Notes: generated by a model from the letters alone, not told the origin. A stretch of 64,000 nt of DNA from Pusillimonas noertemannii (GCF_003096595.1 NZ_QEKO01000001.1:992001-1056000); one strand, 5' to 3'; counted from the first letter of the stretch, positions 20,530-35,396 are shown. Made by a program: numbers and translations.

Positions 20530-21129
20530 ATGAAAAATGACCGGCCCGACGATATGCCCGCAGAAGGGCACGCCTCCCTGATGCGTGGACGCAAGTTCAC
20601 TGCGCAAGAGCTGGCTTTGATGGTGCTGGCGCTGCTGCAGCAAGGGCCGCGCCATGGCTACGAAATCATCAAAGAGCTCAAGTCTGCGTCGTTGGGCTTC
20701 TACAGCCCCAGCCCCGGCGCCTTGTATCCGGTACTGGGGCAAATGGTGCAGCAGGGGCATGCCCTGGTCGAGGCCGAGGGCAAGCGCAAGTGCTACCGGC
20801 TTTCAGATTCAGGCCGCCGGTATCTGGAAAGTCAGGCCCAGGCCGTGCAGCTGATTTTCACGCGGTTGCGCCATGCGGCCAAGAAAATGCTGTGGATCTC
20901 CCAGAACATGGACCCTGAAGCGGCCACCCAGGCCACAGGCTGGCTGCCCGAGTTCGTCGAGGCGCGGCGGGCCATGCGTTCGGCCTTGTTCGTGCGCAGC
21001 GAAGCCGACCAGCACGAGCAGCGCCGCCTGGTCGACATTCTTAACAGGGCCGTGGCCGAAATCGAGCAGGGTGCGCCCGCCCCCGGCCCTGCCGTGCCCG
21101 CGGCGGCAAAACGCCGCGATGCCTGTTGA
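20530..21129 (+). CDS. yqjI: PadR-family transcriptional regulator, YqjI-like
   Basis: This is a 199-residue regulator with a winged-helix PadR domain: RKFTAQELALMVLALLQQGPRHGYEIIKELKSASLGFYSPSPGALYPVLGQMVQQG is the recognisable core, followed by an alpha-helical dimerisation region. The short hydrophilic N-terminal extension (about residues 1-22) recalls E. coli YqjI, a nickel-responsive repressor of the ferric reductase gene yqjH. The adjacent siderophore-interacting protein gene supports that match. ATG 20530 is preferred over TTG 20524. The direct repeat just upstream is its probable operator. Confidence 0.8.
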   Translation: MKNDRPDDMPAEGHASLMRGRKFTAQELALMVLALLQQGPRHGYEIIKELKSASLGFYSPSPGALYPVLGQMVQQGHALVEAEGKRKCYRLSDSGRRYLESQAQAVQLIFTRLRHAAKKMLWISQNMDPEAATQATGWLPEFVEARRAMRSALFVRSEADQHEQRRLVDILNRAVAEIEQGAPAPGPAVPAAAKRRDAC

Positions 21130-21164
21130 CTCCCAATCTTTCAACATACACAAGCAAATACTCT

Positions 21165-21974
21165 ATGACACAAGCAGATCTGACCGTACAAAAACTAAGG
21201 CACACCACCAAGCTGCGCATGCTGAAGGTAGGCCGAATCACCGAACTGACACCCTCGATGCGCCGCATCACATTGGTGGGCGCCGATCTCGAGGGCTTTC
21301 ATTCGGCCTCGTTCGACGATCACGTCAAGCTCTTCTTTCCGGCCGAACCCGGCGCCGAGCTGGCAATGCCCACCATGGGCCCCAATGGCCTGCAGTTTCC
21401 CGAAGACGCGCCGCGTCCCATCGCGCGCGACTACACCCCGCGCCGCTACGATCCCGCGGCGCAAGAGCTCGATATCGATTTCGTCCTGCATCACAGCGGC
21501 CCCGCCACCGATTGGGCCATGGGGGCCAGCGTGGGCGATGCGCTGGGCGTGGGCGGCCCGCGAGGTTCGTTCGTCATACCCACGGGGTTTGACTGGCACT
21601 TGCTGGTTGGCGATGAAACCGCCTTGCCCGCCATGGGGCGGCGCCTCGAGGAACTGCCGCAGGGCGCCCAGGCCATCGTCATCGCCAAGACGCGTGACGC
21701 GGCGTCGCGCATGGATTTCCAGGCCCGTTGCAATGTGCGCATCCAGTGGCTGACCGACAGCGATGCCGGGGCGGGCGACGGCGCCCTGGAGCAGGCGGTG
21801 CGCGAACTGGCCTTGCCCGAGGGCGAGGGCTACGTCTGGGCCGCGGGCGAATACACGTCCATCCAGAGGGTGCGAGAGCACCTCGTCAAAGAGCGCGGCC
21901 TCGACAAGGGGCGCATCCGTGCCTCGAGCTACTGGCGCAGAGAAGCCGCCGCCTCCCACGTAAACTTCGAATAA
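21165..21974 (+). CDS. yqjH: siderophore-interacting protein, ferric-chelate reductase YqjH-like
   Basis: This is a 269-residue flavin-dependent reductase of the SIP family that releases iron from siderophores in the cytosol using NADPH. The FAD-binding motif ARDYTPRRYD lies around residues 87-96, the NAD(P)-binding half includes HLLVGDETALPAMGRRLEEL, and the C terminus has the family-typical WAAGEYTSIQRVREHLVKERGLDKGRIRASSYWRR. It follows the YqjI-like regulator after 35 bases on the same strand, so it is the likely regulated target. It links the locus to iron or nickel homeostasis. Confidence 0.88.
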   Translation: MTQADLTVQKLRHTTKLRMLKVGRITELTPSMRRITLVGADLEGFHSASFDDHVKLFFPAEPGAELAMPTMGPNGLQFPEDAPRPIARDYTPRRYDPAAQELDIDFVLHHSGPATDWAMGASVGDALGVGGPRGSFVIPTGFDWHLLVGDETALPAMGRRLEELPQGAQAIVIAKTRDAASRMDFQARCNVRIQWLTDSDAGAGDGALEQAVRELALPEGEGYVWAAGEYTSIQRVREHLVKERGLDKGRIRASSYWRREAAASHVNFE

Positions 21975-22017
21975 TACCTCCGCGGCCGCGGTCTGCTCCG
22001 GACCCGGTGCGAGGCCG

Positions 22018-22362
22018 TCAGTGGCCGACCGACTTCGAAAACAGGTTCACGATCACCACGCCGGCGATGATGAAGCCCAGCCCTATCATGGCGGCCAGGT
22101 CCAGCTTCTGGCCGAACATCACGTAGCCGATGATGGAGATCAGCACGATGCCCAGGCCGCTCCAGATGGCATAGGCCAGGCCCACGGGCATGGTTCTGAG
22201 CACGATCGACAGAAAATAAAAGGCGCTCAGGTAGCACACGGCCATGGCCAGGGTGGGAAACAGGCGCGTGAACTGTTCCGACTTCTGCAGCATGGTCGTG
22301 CCTATCACCTCGAGCACGATGGCCACGCCCAGCGCGCCATACGCGGCAATGATGGGTTTCAT
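22018..22362 (-). CDS. small multidrug resistance (SMR) family transporter
   Basis: This is a 114-residue inner-membrane protein with four predicted helices. The helix-1 glutamate in VAIVLEVIGTTMLQKSEQFTRLFP is the conserved proton and substrate site of EmrE-like pumps. The loop-helix segment FYFLSIVLRTMPVGLAYAIWSGLGIVLI is also typical. The start at 22362 opens MKPIIAAYG; the upstream in-frame start is unlikely. Proteins of this family work as dual-topology homodimers and export cationic drugs or guanidinium. It is convergent with yqjH. Confidence 0.9.
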   Translation of the reverse strand: MKPIIAAYGALGVAIVLEVIGTTMLQKSEQFTRLFPTLAMAVCYLSAFYFLSIVLRTMPVGLAYAIWSGLGIVLISIIGYVMFGQKLDLAAMIGLGFIIAGVVIVNLFSKSVGH

Positions 22363-22485
22363 GGGTATCCAGGGAAACTTGCGACGAGGCAATTATGCCC
22401 TGGTTTTCAAGGGCCGGTCAGGGCGGCAAGCCGGCCGCCTGCGGCGCGGCAGCGGGCGCTTTCGCGCTTCTGCCGGGGAAAGGGT

Positions 22486-22797
22486 TCAGCCCGTCCCGGA
22501 TGATTCGCCCGGCGAGATGCCGCCGCGGTCGTTTCTGGGTTCGAAGTCGCCGCTGCCCAGCTCGATGACGCCATCGGTGGGTGTGTTGCGAGCCTCTTCC
22601 GCCGCGCTGATGATGTGTTCCCGGCCGCGCTCGAATGCGTCCAGCAACTTGTTGCCGCTACCGTCTTCGGCGTCGAACGCCTGCAGCAGCGCGTCTCCCG
22701 AGATCTCGTACTCGCGCTTGTTGCCGCCTTCACCCCAAGAGAACCGGACATAGCCGTCCTGGTACTTGGCGCCGGTCATTTTGGCGAATTCACCCAT
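22486..22797 (-). CDS. hypothetical protein, DUF1488-like
   Basis: This small soluble protein of 103 residues starts MGEFAKMTGAKYQDGYVRFSWGE and ends in an acidic Gly/Ser-rich tail. The start has a very good ribosome site (AAGGAGGCTGCA). The central YVRFSW...KREYEISGDALLQAFDA layout resembles the DUF1488 family, but the match is weak and by memory. It lies between the SMR gene and DUF502 on the same strand, with gaps of more than 80 bases on both sides. Function unknown. Confidence 0.6.
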   Translation of the reverse strand: MGEFAKMTGAKYQDGYVRFSWGEGGNKREYEISGDALLQAFDAEDGSGNKLLDAFERGREHIISAAEEARNTPTDGVIELGSGDFEPRNDRGGISPGESSGTG

Positions 22798-22881
22798 TGC
22801 AGCCTCCTTGCGTGGCAGTTGGCAGACTCTTCATGGTAGTGCCTTCCGCCCGCCGCGTGCATGAGGGCTTGAAAGAGGGTG

Positions 22882-23484
22882 TTACGGCTTGCTGGGCGGC
22901 GTGGCGCGCGACATCCATGCAATCAGTGAGGAGCGCATGGCTTCCTCTACCGACATCTCTATGGGCTGGACCCATTCGCCGGGAACAAAAAGCGTGTAGC
23001 CGCCGATCATGTAGCCCATGGGCAGATAGACGGCCACCCGGTTTCCCTTGGTGAAGCCCTCAGGCAGGTCGTCTACCCCGTGGCGGGTAACGAGCCCAAC
23101 GAGTTCGACGGGCTGGCCGGGCAGGCGCAGCAGGACGACTTGCTGCGTGCCCTGGGAGCCGCCCCCGGGCGAAAAATAGTCGGCGAAGCTCTTGACCGAC
23201 GAGTAAATGCTTTTTACGACCGGAATATTGTTGAAGGGCAGCTCGAAGATGCTGACCATGCGGCGTATGCGCCGCAGCGACAGCAGATAGCCCACCGTGA
23301 TGATGAGAAGCACTGCAATAGCCAGCCCCATGCCCGGTATGTAGATGTCGCCGATGATGGCGCCCAGCAGCGTGTAGGCCAGGGTTTCGCTCCAGGCCAG
23401 GAAGACATACAGCAGGTACAGGGTAAGGGCGACGGGCAGAATTGCGATCAGCCCGCGTATGAAGTACTTGGACAGGTTTTTCAT
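22882..23484 (-). CDS. DUF502 family membrane protein
   Basis: This 200-residue protein has two N-terminal membrane segments (about residues 9-31 and 50-70) and a soluble C-terminal domain. DUF502 signatures are the LSKYFIRGLIAILPVALTLYLLY start, FNNIPVVKSIYSSVKSF, GNRVAVYLPMGYMIGGYTLFVPGEWVQPIEMSVEEAMRSSLIAW. The family is widespread in proteobacteria and has no settled function. It is single-gene on the minus strand. Confidence 0.88.
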   Translation of the reverse strand: MKNLSKYFIRGLIAILPVALTLYLLYVFLAWSETLAYTLLGAIIGDIYIPGMGLAIAVLLIITVGYLLSLRRIRRMVSIFELPFNNIPVVKSIYSSVKSFADYFSPGGGSQGTQQVVLLRLPGQPVELVGLVTRHGVDDLPEGFTKGNRVAVYLPMGYMIGGYTLFVPGEWVQPIEMSVEEAMRSSLIAWMSRATPPSKP

Positions 23485-23660
23485 GGGCGAGGCTCCTGGC
23501 GCGGGCGCTCCGGCTGATGCTGGCCGGAAGGTAGAGCGATTTTATCCTACTCGGCCCAGTGGGGAGGGCCGGCGGGCGGGCGAGGCGCTGGAACCTGGCG
23601 TTCTTGTGCCCCAGGAAGGGGCAGGCAGGTATTTTTTATTGCCGAGTGGCGGCGAAGGGC

Positions 23661-23743
23661 AAAAAAAACGGGCCTTGCGGCCCGCGAAGGTACTACCAGA
23701 GCATATGAAAGGGCTTGCCTGGCCGCCGTTTTGCCGACCAGGC
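23661..23743 (-). ncRNA. candidate small RNA with intrinsic terminator
   Basis: The 374-base gap between DUF502 and acylphosphatase holds no gene. On the minus strand there is a TATAGT -10-like box (23755-23750), then a hairpin with GCCTGG and CCAGGC arms. It ends in a canonical terminator: CGGGCC, loop GCAA, GGCCCG (23684-23669) followed by eight T (23668-23661). The nearest gene on that strand upstream is beyond the divergent acylphosphatase, so the terminator needs a transcript starting inside the gap. That makes a small RNA of roughly 80-90 nt plausible. No convincing -35 was found. Confidence 0.35.
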
Positions 23744-23858
23744 ACATCCACTATAGCGGCATGAAAAAACCATTTTCTTGCGTTCCGTCAAGAAAAAAGG
23801 CAATTTTTCCCTCCAGACCGTGGGTCAACCAGTAATGGGGATTCGTTAAACTGCCGGT

Positions 23859-24155
23859 ATGAAGATCTTGGACTCGAATCTCGGCATCGAAACTCTTGAC
23901 GTACGCGTGACCGGCCGCGTGCAGGGCGTGGGCTTTCGCGCCGCCACAGTGCGCCAGGCGCACCTGTTGAAGGTTACCGGCTGGGTGCGCAATGCAGCCG
24001 ACGGCTCGGTCGAGGCCCTGATCCAGGGCAGTCCCGAACAAGTCGACCGCATGCTGTCATGGTTGCATAGGGGGCCGGCTTCGGCCCGGGTGGCCGAAGT
24101 CACTCACAGTGAAAACCACACCGAGCGCCACTTCGACAATTTCCAGCAGATATAG
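23859..24155 (+). CDS. acyP: acylphosphatase
   Basis: This 98-residue enzyme hydrolyses acyl phosphates. The active-site loop is VTGRVQGVGFRAATVRQA, with the phosphate-binding arginine in GFR. The catalytic asparagine lies in VTGWVRNAADGSVEALIQG, matching the acylphosphatase family in order and spacing. The N terminus is slightly longer than the typical 90-residue form. It is a single gene on the plus strand. Confidence 0.92.
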   Translation: MKILDSNLGIETLDVRVTGRVQGVGFRAATVRQAHLLKVTGWVRNAADGSVEALIQGSPEQVDRMLSWLHRGPASARVAEVTHSENHTERHFDNFQQI

Positions 24156-24267
24156 TCCGCCCGCAATCCGCAATCCGCAAGCGGGAACCTGAAGCCCCGG
24201 GCCCACGGCCCGGGCCATGGCTGGACCGCGAACTGATCGGCCAACGGCCCGATGGGCCAGGGCCGGC

Positions 24268-25239
24268 TTACAGCTTCATTTGCTTCAGCGCGGCGAAGCC
24301 CGCTATGCCGAAGGGGTTGGCCAGGGTTTCGGCGATCTCGAAGTGGTTGTAGCCCTTGCCTTCGATCAATTGCACCGATTTGCCGGCCTTTTGGGCCGCT
24401 GCGGCAAAGTCTTTTGACTGGCGCATGAATTCGGGGGTTTCCTGGTCGCCATACACCAGCACCACCGGCGTATTGAGCTTGTCGAGATGGCGCTGTGAGC
24501 TGAGCGCCTGCTCGATTTCATCGGTAAAGGCCACGTAGTTGCCGCGCGAGGACAAGCGCACGGGCTTCAGGTCGAACATGCCGCTGATCAGCACGGCGCC
24601 CTTGATGACGTCGGCCGGCACGCCATAGTCTTTGTCCCAGTCGGTGGTCACCGCCACGCCGCCCAGATGGCCGCCTGAAGAATGCCCCGACAGGTAGATG
24701 CGGTTCTTGTCGCCGCCGAACGATTCTGCGTTCTGGTACACCCAGGCAATGCAGCGGCGCACCTGCTCGGTCATGGGCATGAGGTTGCCGTCGTTCTCGA
24801 GCACATTGGTAAAGTCGGGAATTACCATATGGGCGCCGCGCGCCACAAAGGGGTCGGCCAGGAAGCCGTAGCTTTGCGCCGATCCGGCGCGCCAGGCGCC
24901 GCCATGGATGAAGATGTGAATGGGCGCGTTCTGGCTTTCGGTGGGGTAGAGATCAAGCGCCTCGACCTTCGACTCGCCATAGGCCAGCCGCTTCGGTTCC
25001 CCCAGGCGCGCACGGGTAATGTCGCTGTTGGTGGCGTAGCGGCCCAGCACGACCTTGATATTGGGGGCGTAATTGACCTGGTCGTAAACCTTGTCCAGCG
25101 TCGCCTGGTCGTAATCGAGCCAAACCTTGTTGTCGGCGGCCGACACCGAGCCGGCTACCGCAAGGGCGGTGGTGGCCAGGCCGGTGCCGATCAGGTGACG
25201 GCGTCCCTGGTCTACAGAGGGGTCGAAAGAAAACGGCAT
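24268..25239 (-). CDS. secreted alpha/beta hydrolase (esterase/lipase fold)
   Basis: This is a 323-residue alpha/beta hydrolase with an N-terminal signal (RRHLIGTGLATTALAVAGSVSAADN, twin-arginine-like, about residues 13-37). The oxyanion-hole motif HGGAWR lies near residue 114 and the nucleophile elbow GHSSGGHLGG near 195. A late aspartate in LVYGDQETPEF and a histidine in KGYNHFEIAETLA complete the triad. It resembles hormone-sensitive-lipase and kynurenine-formamidase-like esterases. Substrate unknown. The start at 25239 has a GGAGGAGACC ribosome site. It stands alone. Confidence 0.85.
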   Translation of the reverse strand: MPFSFDPSVDQGRRHLIGTGLATTALAVAGSVSAADNKVWLDYDQATLDKVYDQVNYAPNIKVVLGRYATNSDITRARLGEPKRLAYGESKVEALDLYPTESQNAPIHIFIHGGAWRAGSAQSYGFLADPFVARGAHMVIPDFTNVLENDGNLMPMTEQVRRCIAWVYQNAESFGGDKNRIYLSGHSSGGHLGGVAVTTDWDKDYGVPADVIKGAVLISGMFDLKPVRLSSRGNYVAFTDEIEQALSSQRHLDKLNTPVVLVYGDQETPEFMRQSKDFAAAAQKAGKSVQLIEGKGYNHFEIAETLANPFGIAGFAALKQMKL

Positions 25240-25391
25240 TGTGGTCTCCTCCTGTGTTGTGAGCGCGTTTTATGCGACTATAAGTGCTTTGCCTGGGCCA
25301 TACCGTAATAGATTTTTTCAATCGAAGGTTTTTGCCCAATATAGGTGCATTCCCTAAGTGTGTCATGTAAGAGAATGGTGCAAAATGCTGT

Positions 25392-25524
25392 CCATGCAGG
25401 TGAGGAGACAAAGCCCTGCATGGGCACGCCGGGTTTACGGCACACAATAATGCACCTAGGCAGCACCCATAAAAAATAGAAACCTCATCAAGGCCGGCGA
25501 TTCTTCGCCGGCCTTGATGTTTTT
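25392..25524 (+). ncRNA. candidate structured RNA upstream of the Smr gene 3' end
   Basis: The 343-base gap 25240-25582 holds no gene but two strong hairpins on the plus strand. CCATGCAGG (25392-25400) pairs with CCTGCATGG (25415-25423) around a 14-base loop containing GAGGAGA. A 15-bp perfect stem (25486-25500 with 25505-25519) is followed by TTTTT, an intrinsic terminator. Read on the minus strand, the same stem can end the trxB-Smr transcript. The GGA-containing loop is the kind of site bound by CsrA/RsmA-type proteins or complementary to ribosome sites. The promoter is unclear. Confidence 0.3.
25486..25524. terminator. intrinsic terminator, 15-bp stem
   Basis: CATCAAGGCCGGCGA, loop TTCT, TCGCCGGCCTTGATG, then TTTTT on the plus strand. 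On the minus strand it is followed by AGGTTTCTATTTTTT, so it also serves the trxB-Smr unit. Confidence 0.85.
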
Positions 25525-25582
25525 ACGGCGTCCTTTCTTCTGCCTTGGGCGGCCAGTGCGGCTGCCCTTATAGTGCAACGCC

Positions 25583-29694
<4,112 letters not shown>

Positions 29695-29705
<11 letters not shown>

Positions 29706-30315
29706 ACAGCTTGTGGCGGCGGCCGCCCTGGTGCTGGCCCCGCTGGCCGCCCTGGCCGCCGACGCGCCGACCCAACTCAATCAGTTCATCGCCAACGTGG
29801 CCTCGGCTACCGGCAGTTTCAGCCAGCAGACCAGCGGGCAGGCCCAGGGGCGGCCCGAGCAGTCGGGCGAGTTTTCCTTCCAGCGGCCCGGCAAGTTCCG
29901 CTGGCACGTCAAAAAGCCGTACGAACAGCTTATCGTTTCCGACGGCGAGAAAGTGCTGCAGTACGACCCCGACCTGGCGCAAGTCACGCAGCGTTCGGTT
30001 GACCAGTCCATAGGCACTTCGCCCGCAGCCATTTTGTTCGGCTCGGGCTCGCTCGAAGAAGCCTTCGTGGTCCAGTCCCTGCCCGGCGACGACGGCCTGC
30101 AATGGCTGCGCGCCACGCCGCGCGGGGCCGACGCGGGCTTCAGCCATGTCGACATCGGTTTCCGCAACGACCTGCCGGCGCGCCTGCTGCTGCTCGATGC
30201 CTTCGGCCAGACCACCCGCATCGATCTTTCCGGCATCAAGGCCAATCCCGAGCTGCCGGCGTCCCTCTTCCAGTTCACGCCCCCGGCCGATGTAGACGTC
30301 GTCAAGATGCAGTAG
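29695..30315 (+). CDS. lolA: outer-membrane lipoprotein carrier protein LolA
   Basis: LolA carries mature lipoproteins across the periplasm from LolCDE to the outer membrane. The 206-residue protein has a signal peptide (residues 1-22, ending ALAADA), then the LolA fold with [51 protein letters not shown]. Its ATG overlaps the ftsK stop by 11 bases. It lies between ftsK and rarA, the usual order in proteobacteria. Confidence 0.95.
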
Positions 30316-30320
30316 GGCGC

Positions 30321-31631
30321 ATGGCTGATCTTTTTTCACAAGAACCCGTGGCGCCGCTTGCCGAGGCATTGCGGCCCCAGGCTCTCGACGAAGTCATCGG
30401 GCAGTCGCATTTGCTGGGGCAGGGCAAGCCTCTCAGGCTGGCCTTCCAGTCGGGCAAGCCGCATTCGATGATATTGTGGGGCCCGCCGGGCGTGGGCAAG
30501 ACCACGCTCGCGCGGCTCACGGCCAAGGCCTTTGATTGCGAGTTCATTGCCCTGTCGGCGGTGTTTTCCGGTGTCAAGGACATCCGCATGGCCATGGAGC
30601 AGGCCCAGCACAACCTTGCGCTGGGCAAGCACACCATACTCTTCGTCGATGAAATCCACCGTTTCAACAAGTCTCAGCAAGACGCCCTGTTGCCCTATGC
30701 CGAGTCGGGCCTGGTCACTTTCATCGGCGCAACCACCGAGAACCCGTCCTTCGAAGTGAACTCGGCCTTGCTGTCGCGCGCGCAGGTGTATGTGCTCAAG
30801 CCGCTCAGCGACGAAGAATTGCGCCAGCTCTTCGACAAGGCTGCGCAAACCGCGCTGGCTGATCTCGATTTCGACGAGCTGGCCATCGATACGCTGATCG
30901 GCTATGCCGACGGCGACGCCCGGCGCTTCCTGAACCTGCTCGAACAATGCGGCACGGCGGCGCATGCCAGCGGCACAAGCCGCATCGACGCGGCCTTCAT
31001 CGAGAACGCCCTGACGCTCAATGCCCGGCGCTTCGACAAGGGCGGCGACAATTTCTACGACCAGATTTCAGCCCTGCACAAGTCGGTGCGCGGCTCGCAT
31101 CCTGATGCAGCGCTTTATTGGCTGACAAGAATGCTGGATGGCGGCGCCGATCCCCGGTATTTGTCGCGGCGCATTGTCCGCATGGCCTGGGAAGACATCG
31201 GCCTTGCCGATCCAAGAGCCATGCAGATAGCCAACGATGCCGCCCTGACCTATGAGCGGCTGGGAAGCCCCGAAGGCGAGTTGGCCCTCGCGCAGGCCGT
31301 GATCTATCTTGCAGTGGCGGCCAAGAGCAATGCCGGCTACATGGCCTACAACCAGGCGCGGGCCTTCATCAAGAAGGACAAAAGCCGCGAAGTGCCCGTG
31401 CATTTGCGCAATGCTCCGACAAAGCTCATGAAGGAGCTGGGATACGGGCATGAATACCGCTACGCGCACGACGAGCCGCATGGCTATGCGGCCGGTGAAA
31501 CCTACCTGCCCGAGGGCATGCCCGCGCCGGGCTGGTATCGGCCGGTGGCGCGCGGCCTTGAATCGAAAATCGCCGACAAGCTGGCTTTTCTCAAGAGCCT
31601 CGACGACGAGGCGGGCGGGAAGGGGGCCTGA
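30321..31631 (+). CDS. rarA: replication-associated recombination protein RarA (MgsA)
   Basis: This is a clamp-loader-like AAA+ ATPase that acts at stalled replication forks. The 436-residue protein from ATG 30321 has Walker A GPPGVGKT (about residues 54-61), Walker B ILFVDEIHRFNKSQQDALLP, sensor region FIGATTENPSFEVNSALLSRA and the C-terminal MgsA region with RGSHPDAALYWLTRMLDGGADPRYLSRRIVRMAWEDIGLADPRA. It starts 5 bases after lolA and shares the ftsK-lolA-rarA operon, followed by serS after a 198-base gap. Confidence 0.95.
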   Translation: MADLFSQEPVAPLAEALRPQALDEVIGQSHLLGQGKPLRLAFQSGKPHSMILWGPPGVGKTTLARLTAKAFDCEFIALSAVFSGVKDIRMAMEQAQHNLALGKHTILFVDEIHRFNKSQQDALLPYAESGLVTFIGATTENPSFEVNSALLSRAQVYVLKPLSDEELRQLFDKAAQTALADLDFDELAIDTLIGYADGDARRFLNLLEQCGTAAHASGTSRIDAAFIENALTLNARRFDKGGDNFYDQISALHKSVRGSHPDAALYWLTRMLDGGADPRYLSRRIVRMAWEDIGLADPRAMQIANDAALTYERLGSPEGELALAQAVIYLAVAAKSNAGYMAYNQARAFIKKDKSREVPVHLRNAPTKLMKELGYGHEYRYAHDEPHGYAAGETYLPEGMPAPGWYRPVARGLESKIADKLAFLKSLDDEAGGKGA

Positions 31632-31778
31632 GCGGGTAAAATCCAAAATGCACTTATTACAACTCATACTGGGTACATTTGAGCCCGGCAGCCCGACCTG
31701 ATCGCACTGCAATCGGGCTGTGCGCTGTGATCAGATCGAAACGCCTGGCGGCTGATATTGGCTCCCCGTTTCATATAA

Positions 31779-33504
<1,726 letters not shown>

Positions 33505-33774
33505 GACAACCTCCGTTGAAGAGTTGCCCGGCACGGGGCCGGAACACACGGGGAGACGCGCAAGGCGTTGTTCCCCTCTGTGCCGCCGTGTGTCACAAAC
33601 TTGTTTCAGTAACCACTATAGGCCTTCGGGCGAGAGCATTCAAGGGCTGACTCTGGCGGGCGGAACAAGCGCTCCAGGCTTGGCCGCGAATCCAGGCGGT
33701 CCCGCGACGATTCAGCGCATCGCTTGGGCCGGCTGCGCCGCGTTAACATGTGGCAATTCTTGCACGATGACACC

Positions 33775-35310
33775 ATGAACGAGAACGCTGCTCCCGAAAC
33801 CCAGCCCGATGCGCCGGTCCAGGCGTCCACTGTGGCCCATCGCCGATGGATATTGGCCGCCCTGATGCTGACCATCGCCCTGGCCGCCATGGACATCACC
33901 ATCGTGGCCACTGCCGTTCCCCAGATCGTGGGCGACCTGGGCGGCTTCGAACGGTTCAGCTGGCTTTTTTCCATCTACCTGCTGGCGCAGACCGTTACCA
34001 TCCCCATCTACGGAAAGCTTGCCGATCTTTACGGGCGCAAGCCGGTGCTGCTGGCAGGCACGGCCTTGTTCCTGGCCGGCTCCGCGGCCTGCGCCGCAGC
34101 CTGGGGCATGATTCCGCTGATCGTGTTCCGCGGCATCCAGGGCCTGGGCGCGGGTTCCATCATGGCCACGGTCAATACTTTGGCCGGCGACCTGTACTCC
34201 ACCCGCGAACGAGCCCGAATCCAGGGCTGGCTGTCCAGCGTGTGGGGCATCGCCGCCATCCTGGGGCCCACGTTGGGCGGGGCCTTTGCCGAGTACGCCA
34301 CCTGGCGCTGGGTCTTTCTCATCAACCTGCCCATCGGCCTGGCGGCCATGGGTCTTATTGCGCGTTTCCTGAACGAACAGGCGCCAGTGCGCCATCACAT
34401 CATCGACTATCCAGGCGCCATCCTGATGATGATGGCCGGCTCGGCCGGCGTCTTCGGCCTGCTGCAAGGCGGCAACGCCTGGGGCTGGCTCTCAGCGCCC
34501 AGCCTGATCACCTTTGCCGTGGTGTTGATATTGGTCGTCGCCACGGTCGTGCGTGAACGCACTGCCGCCGAGCCCATTATGCCGGGCTGGGTATGGCGCC
34601 ACCGCGTAATGCTGGGCTCCAACCTAGCCATGGTGGGCATGGGACTGGTCATGATGGCGCCCGGCGCCTATCTGCCCGTCTTTGCCCAGGCGGTGCTGGG
34701 CCTGGGGCCCATTGCCGCGGGGCTGGTGCTGGCCAGCATGAGCGCCGGCTGGGTGACGGCGGCGTCATGGTCGGGGCACCTGTATCTGCGCATTGGTTTT
34801 CGCGACACCGCCTTGCTGGGCGCCGCATTGATGTTCGCCGGGGTTGTGGGCTTCATCTTGCTGCCCGACAGCCCTTCGTACTGGCTGGTGGTGGCCGACC
34901 AGGTTCTTCTGGGCGCCGGCTTCGGGATGCTGTCCACGCCATTGCTGGTGGGCGTGCAATCGATCGTGCCGTGGAATCAGCGCGGCGTGGCCACCAGCAC
35001 CAATATGTGGTCGCGCTACCTGGGTCAAAGCCTGGGGGCCGCCATTGCCGGCGCCATCTTCAATGGCGCCATGCGCAGCCAATTGCAGGACGCCCCAGCG
35101 TCGCTGGCCGGCACGCTGCCCGAGGTCAATGCAGTGGTAGGCGCCCTGCAATCAGGCAGCCTGGGGTCCGACGGTACGCGCTTCCTGCAGTCGGCGTTTG
35201 ACGCCGCCACGCATCATGTCTATTTGGGCATGGCCTGGGCGGCGGCCCTGACCATATTATTGGTGCTGCTGGTTCCCCGGCGGCCTCAAGAGAATATGGG
35301 CGGTTCATAG
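33775..35310 (+). CDS. MFS transporter, DHA2 family (14-helix drug efflux)
   Basis: This 511-residue inner-membrane exporter has motif A GKLADLYGRKPVLL after helix 2, motif C-like GPTLGGAFAEYATWRWVFLINLPIG and about 14 predicted helices, the layout of EmrB/QacA-type drug:H+ antiporters. The start at 33775 gives a short hydrophilic N terminus; ATG 33748 is possible but less likely. It is a single gene on the plus strand, convergent with the binding-protein gene. Substrate unknown. Confidence 0.9.
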   Translation: MNENAAPETQPDAPVQASTVAHRRWILAALMLTIALAAMDITIVATAVPQIVGDLGGFERFSWLFSIYLLAQTVTIPIYGKLADLYGRKPVLLAGTALFLAGSAACAAAWGMIPLIVFRGIQGLGAGSIMATVNTLAGDLYSTRERARIQGWLSSVWGIAAILGPTLGGAFAEYATWRWVFLINLPIGLAAMGLIARFLNEQAPVRHHIIDYPGAILMMMAGSAGVFGLLQGGNAWGWLSAPSLITFAVVLILVVATVVRERTAAEPIMPGWVWRHRVMLGSNLAMVGMGLVMMAPGAYLPVFAQAVLGLGPIAAGLVLASMSAGWVTAASWSGHLYLRIGFRDTALLGAALMFAGVVGFILLPDSPSYWLVVADQVLLGAGFGMLSTPLLVGVQSIVPWNQRGVATSTNMWSRYLGQSLGAAIAGAIFNGAMRSQLQDAPASLAGTLPEVNAVVGALQSGSLGSDGTRFLQSAFDAATHHVYLGMAWAAALTILLVLLVPRRPQENMGGS

Positions 35311-35396
35311 GCCAGGCGGGTGCCTTGCCGATGGCGCGACCGGATGCGGCTTGTTCATCTGCAAGGCGGCGTTCGACGGTGCGCAGCCCTGTCGGT

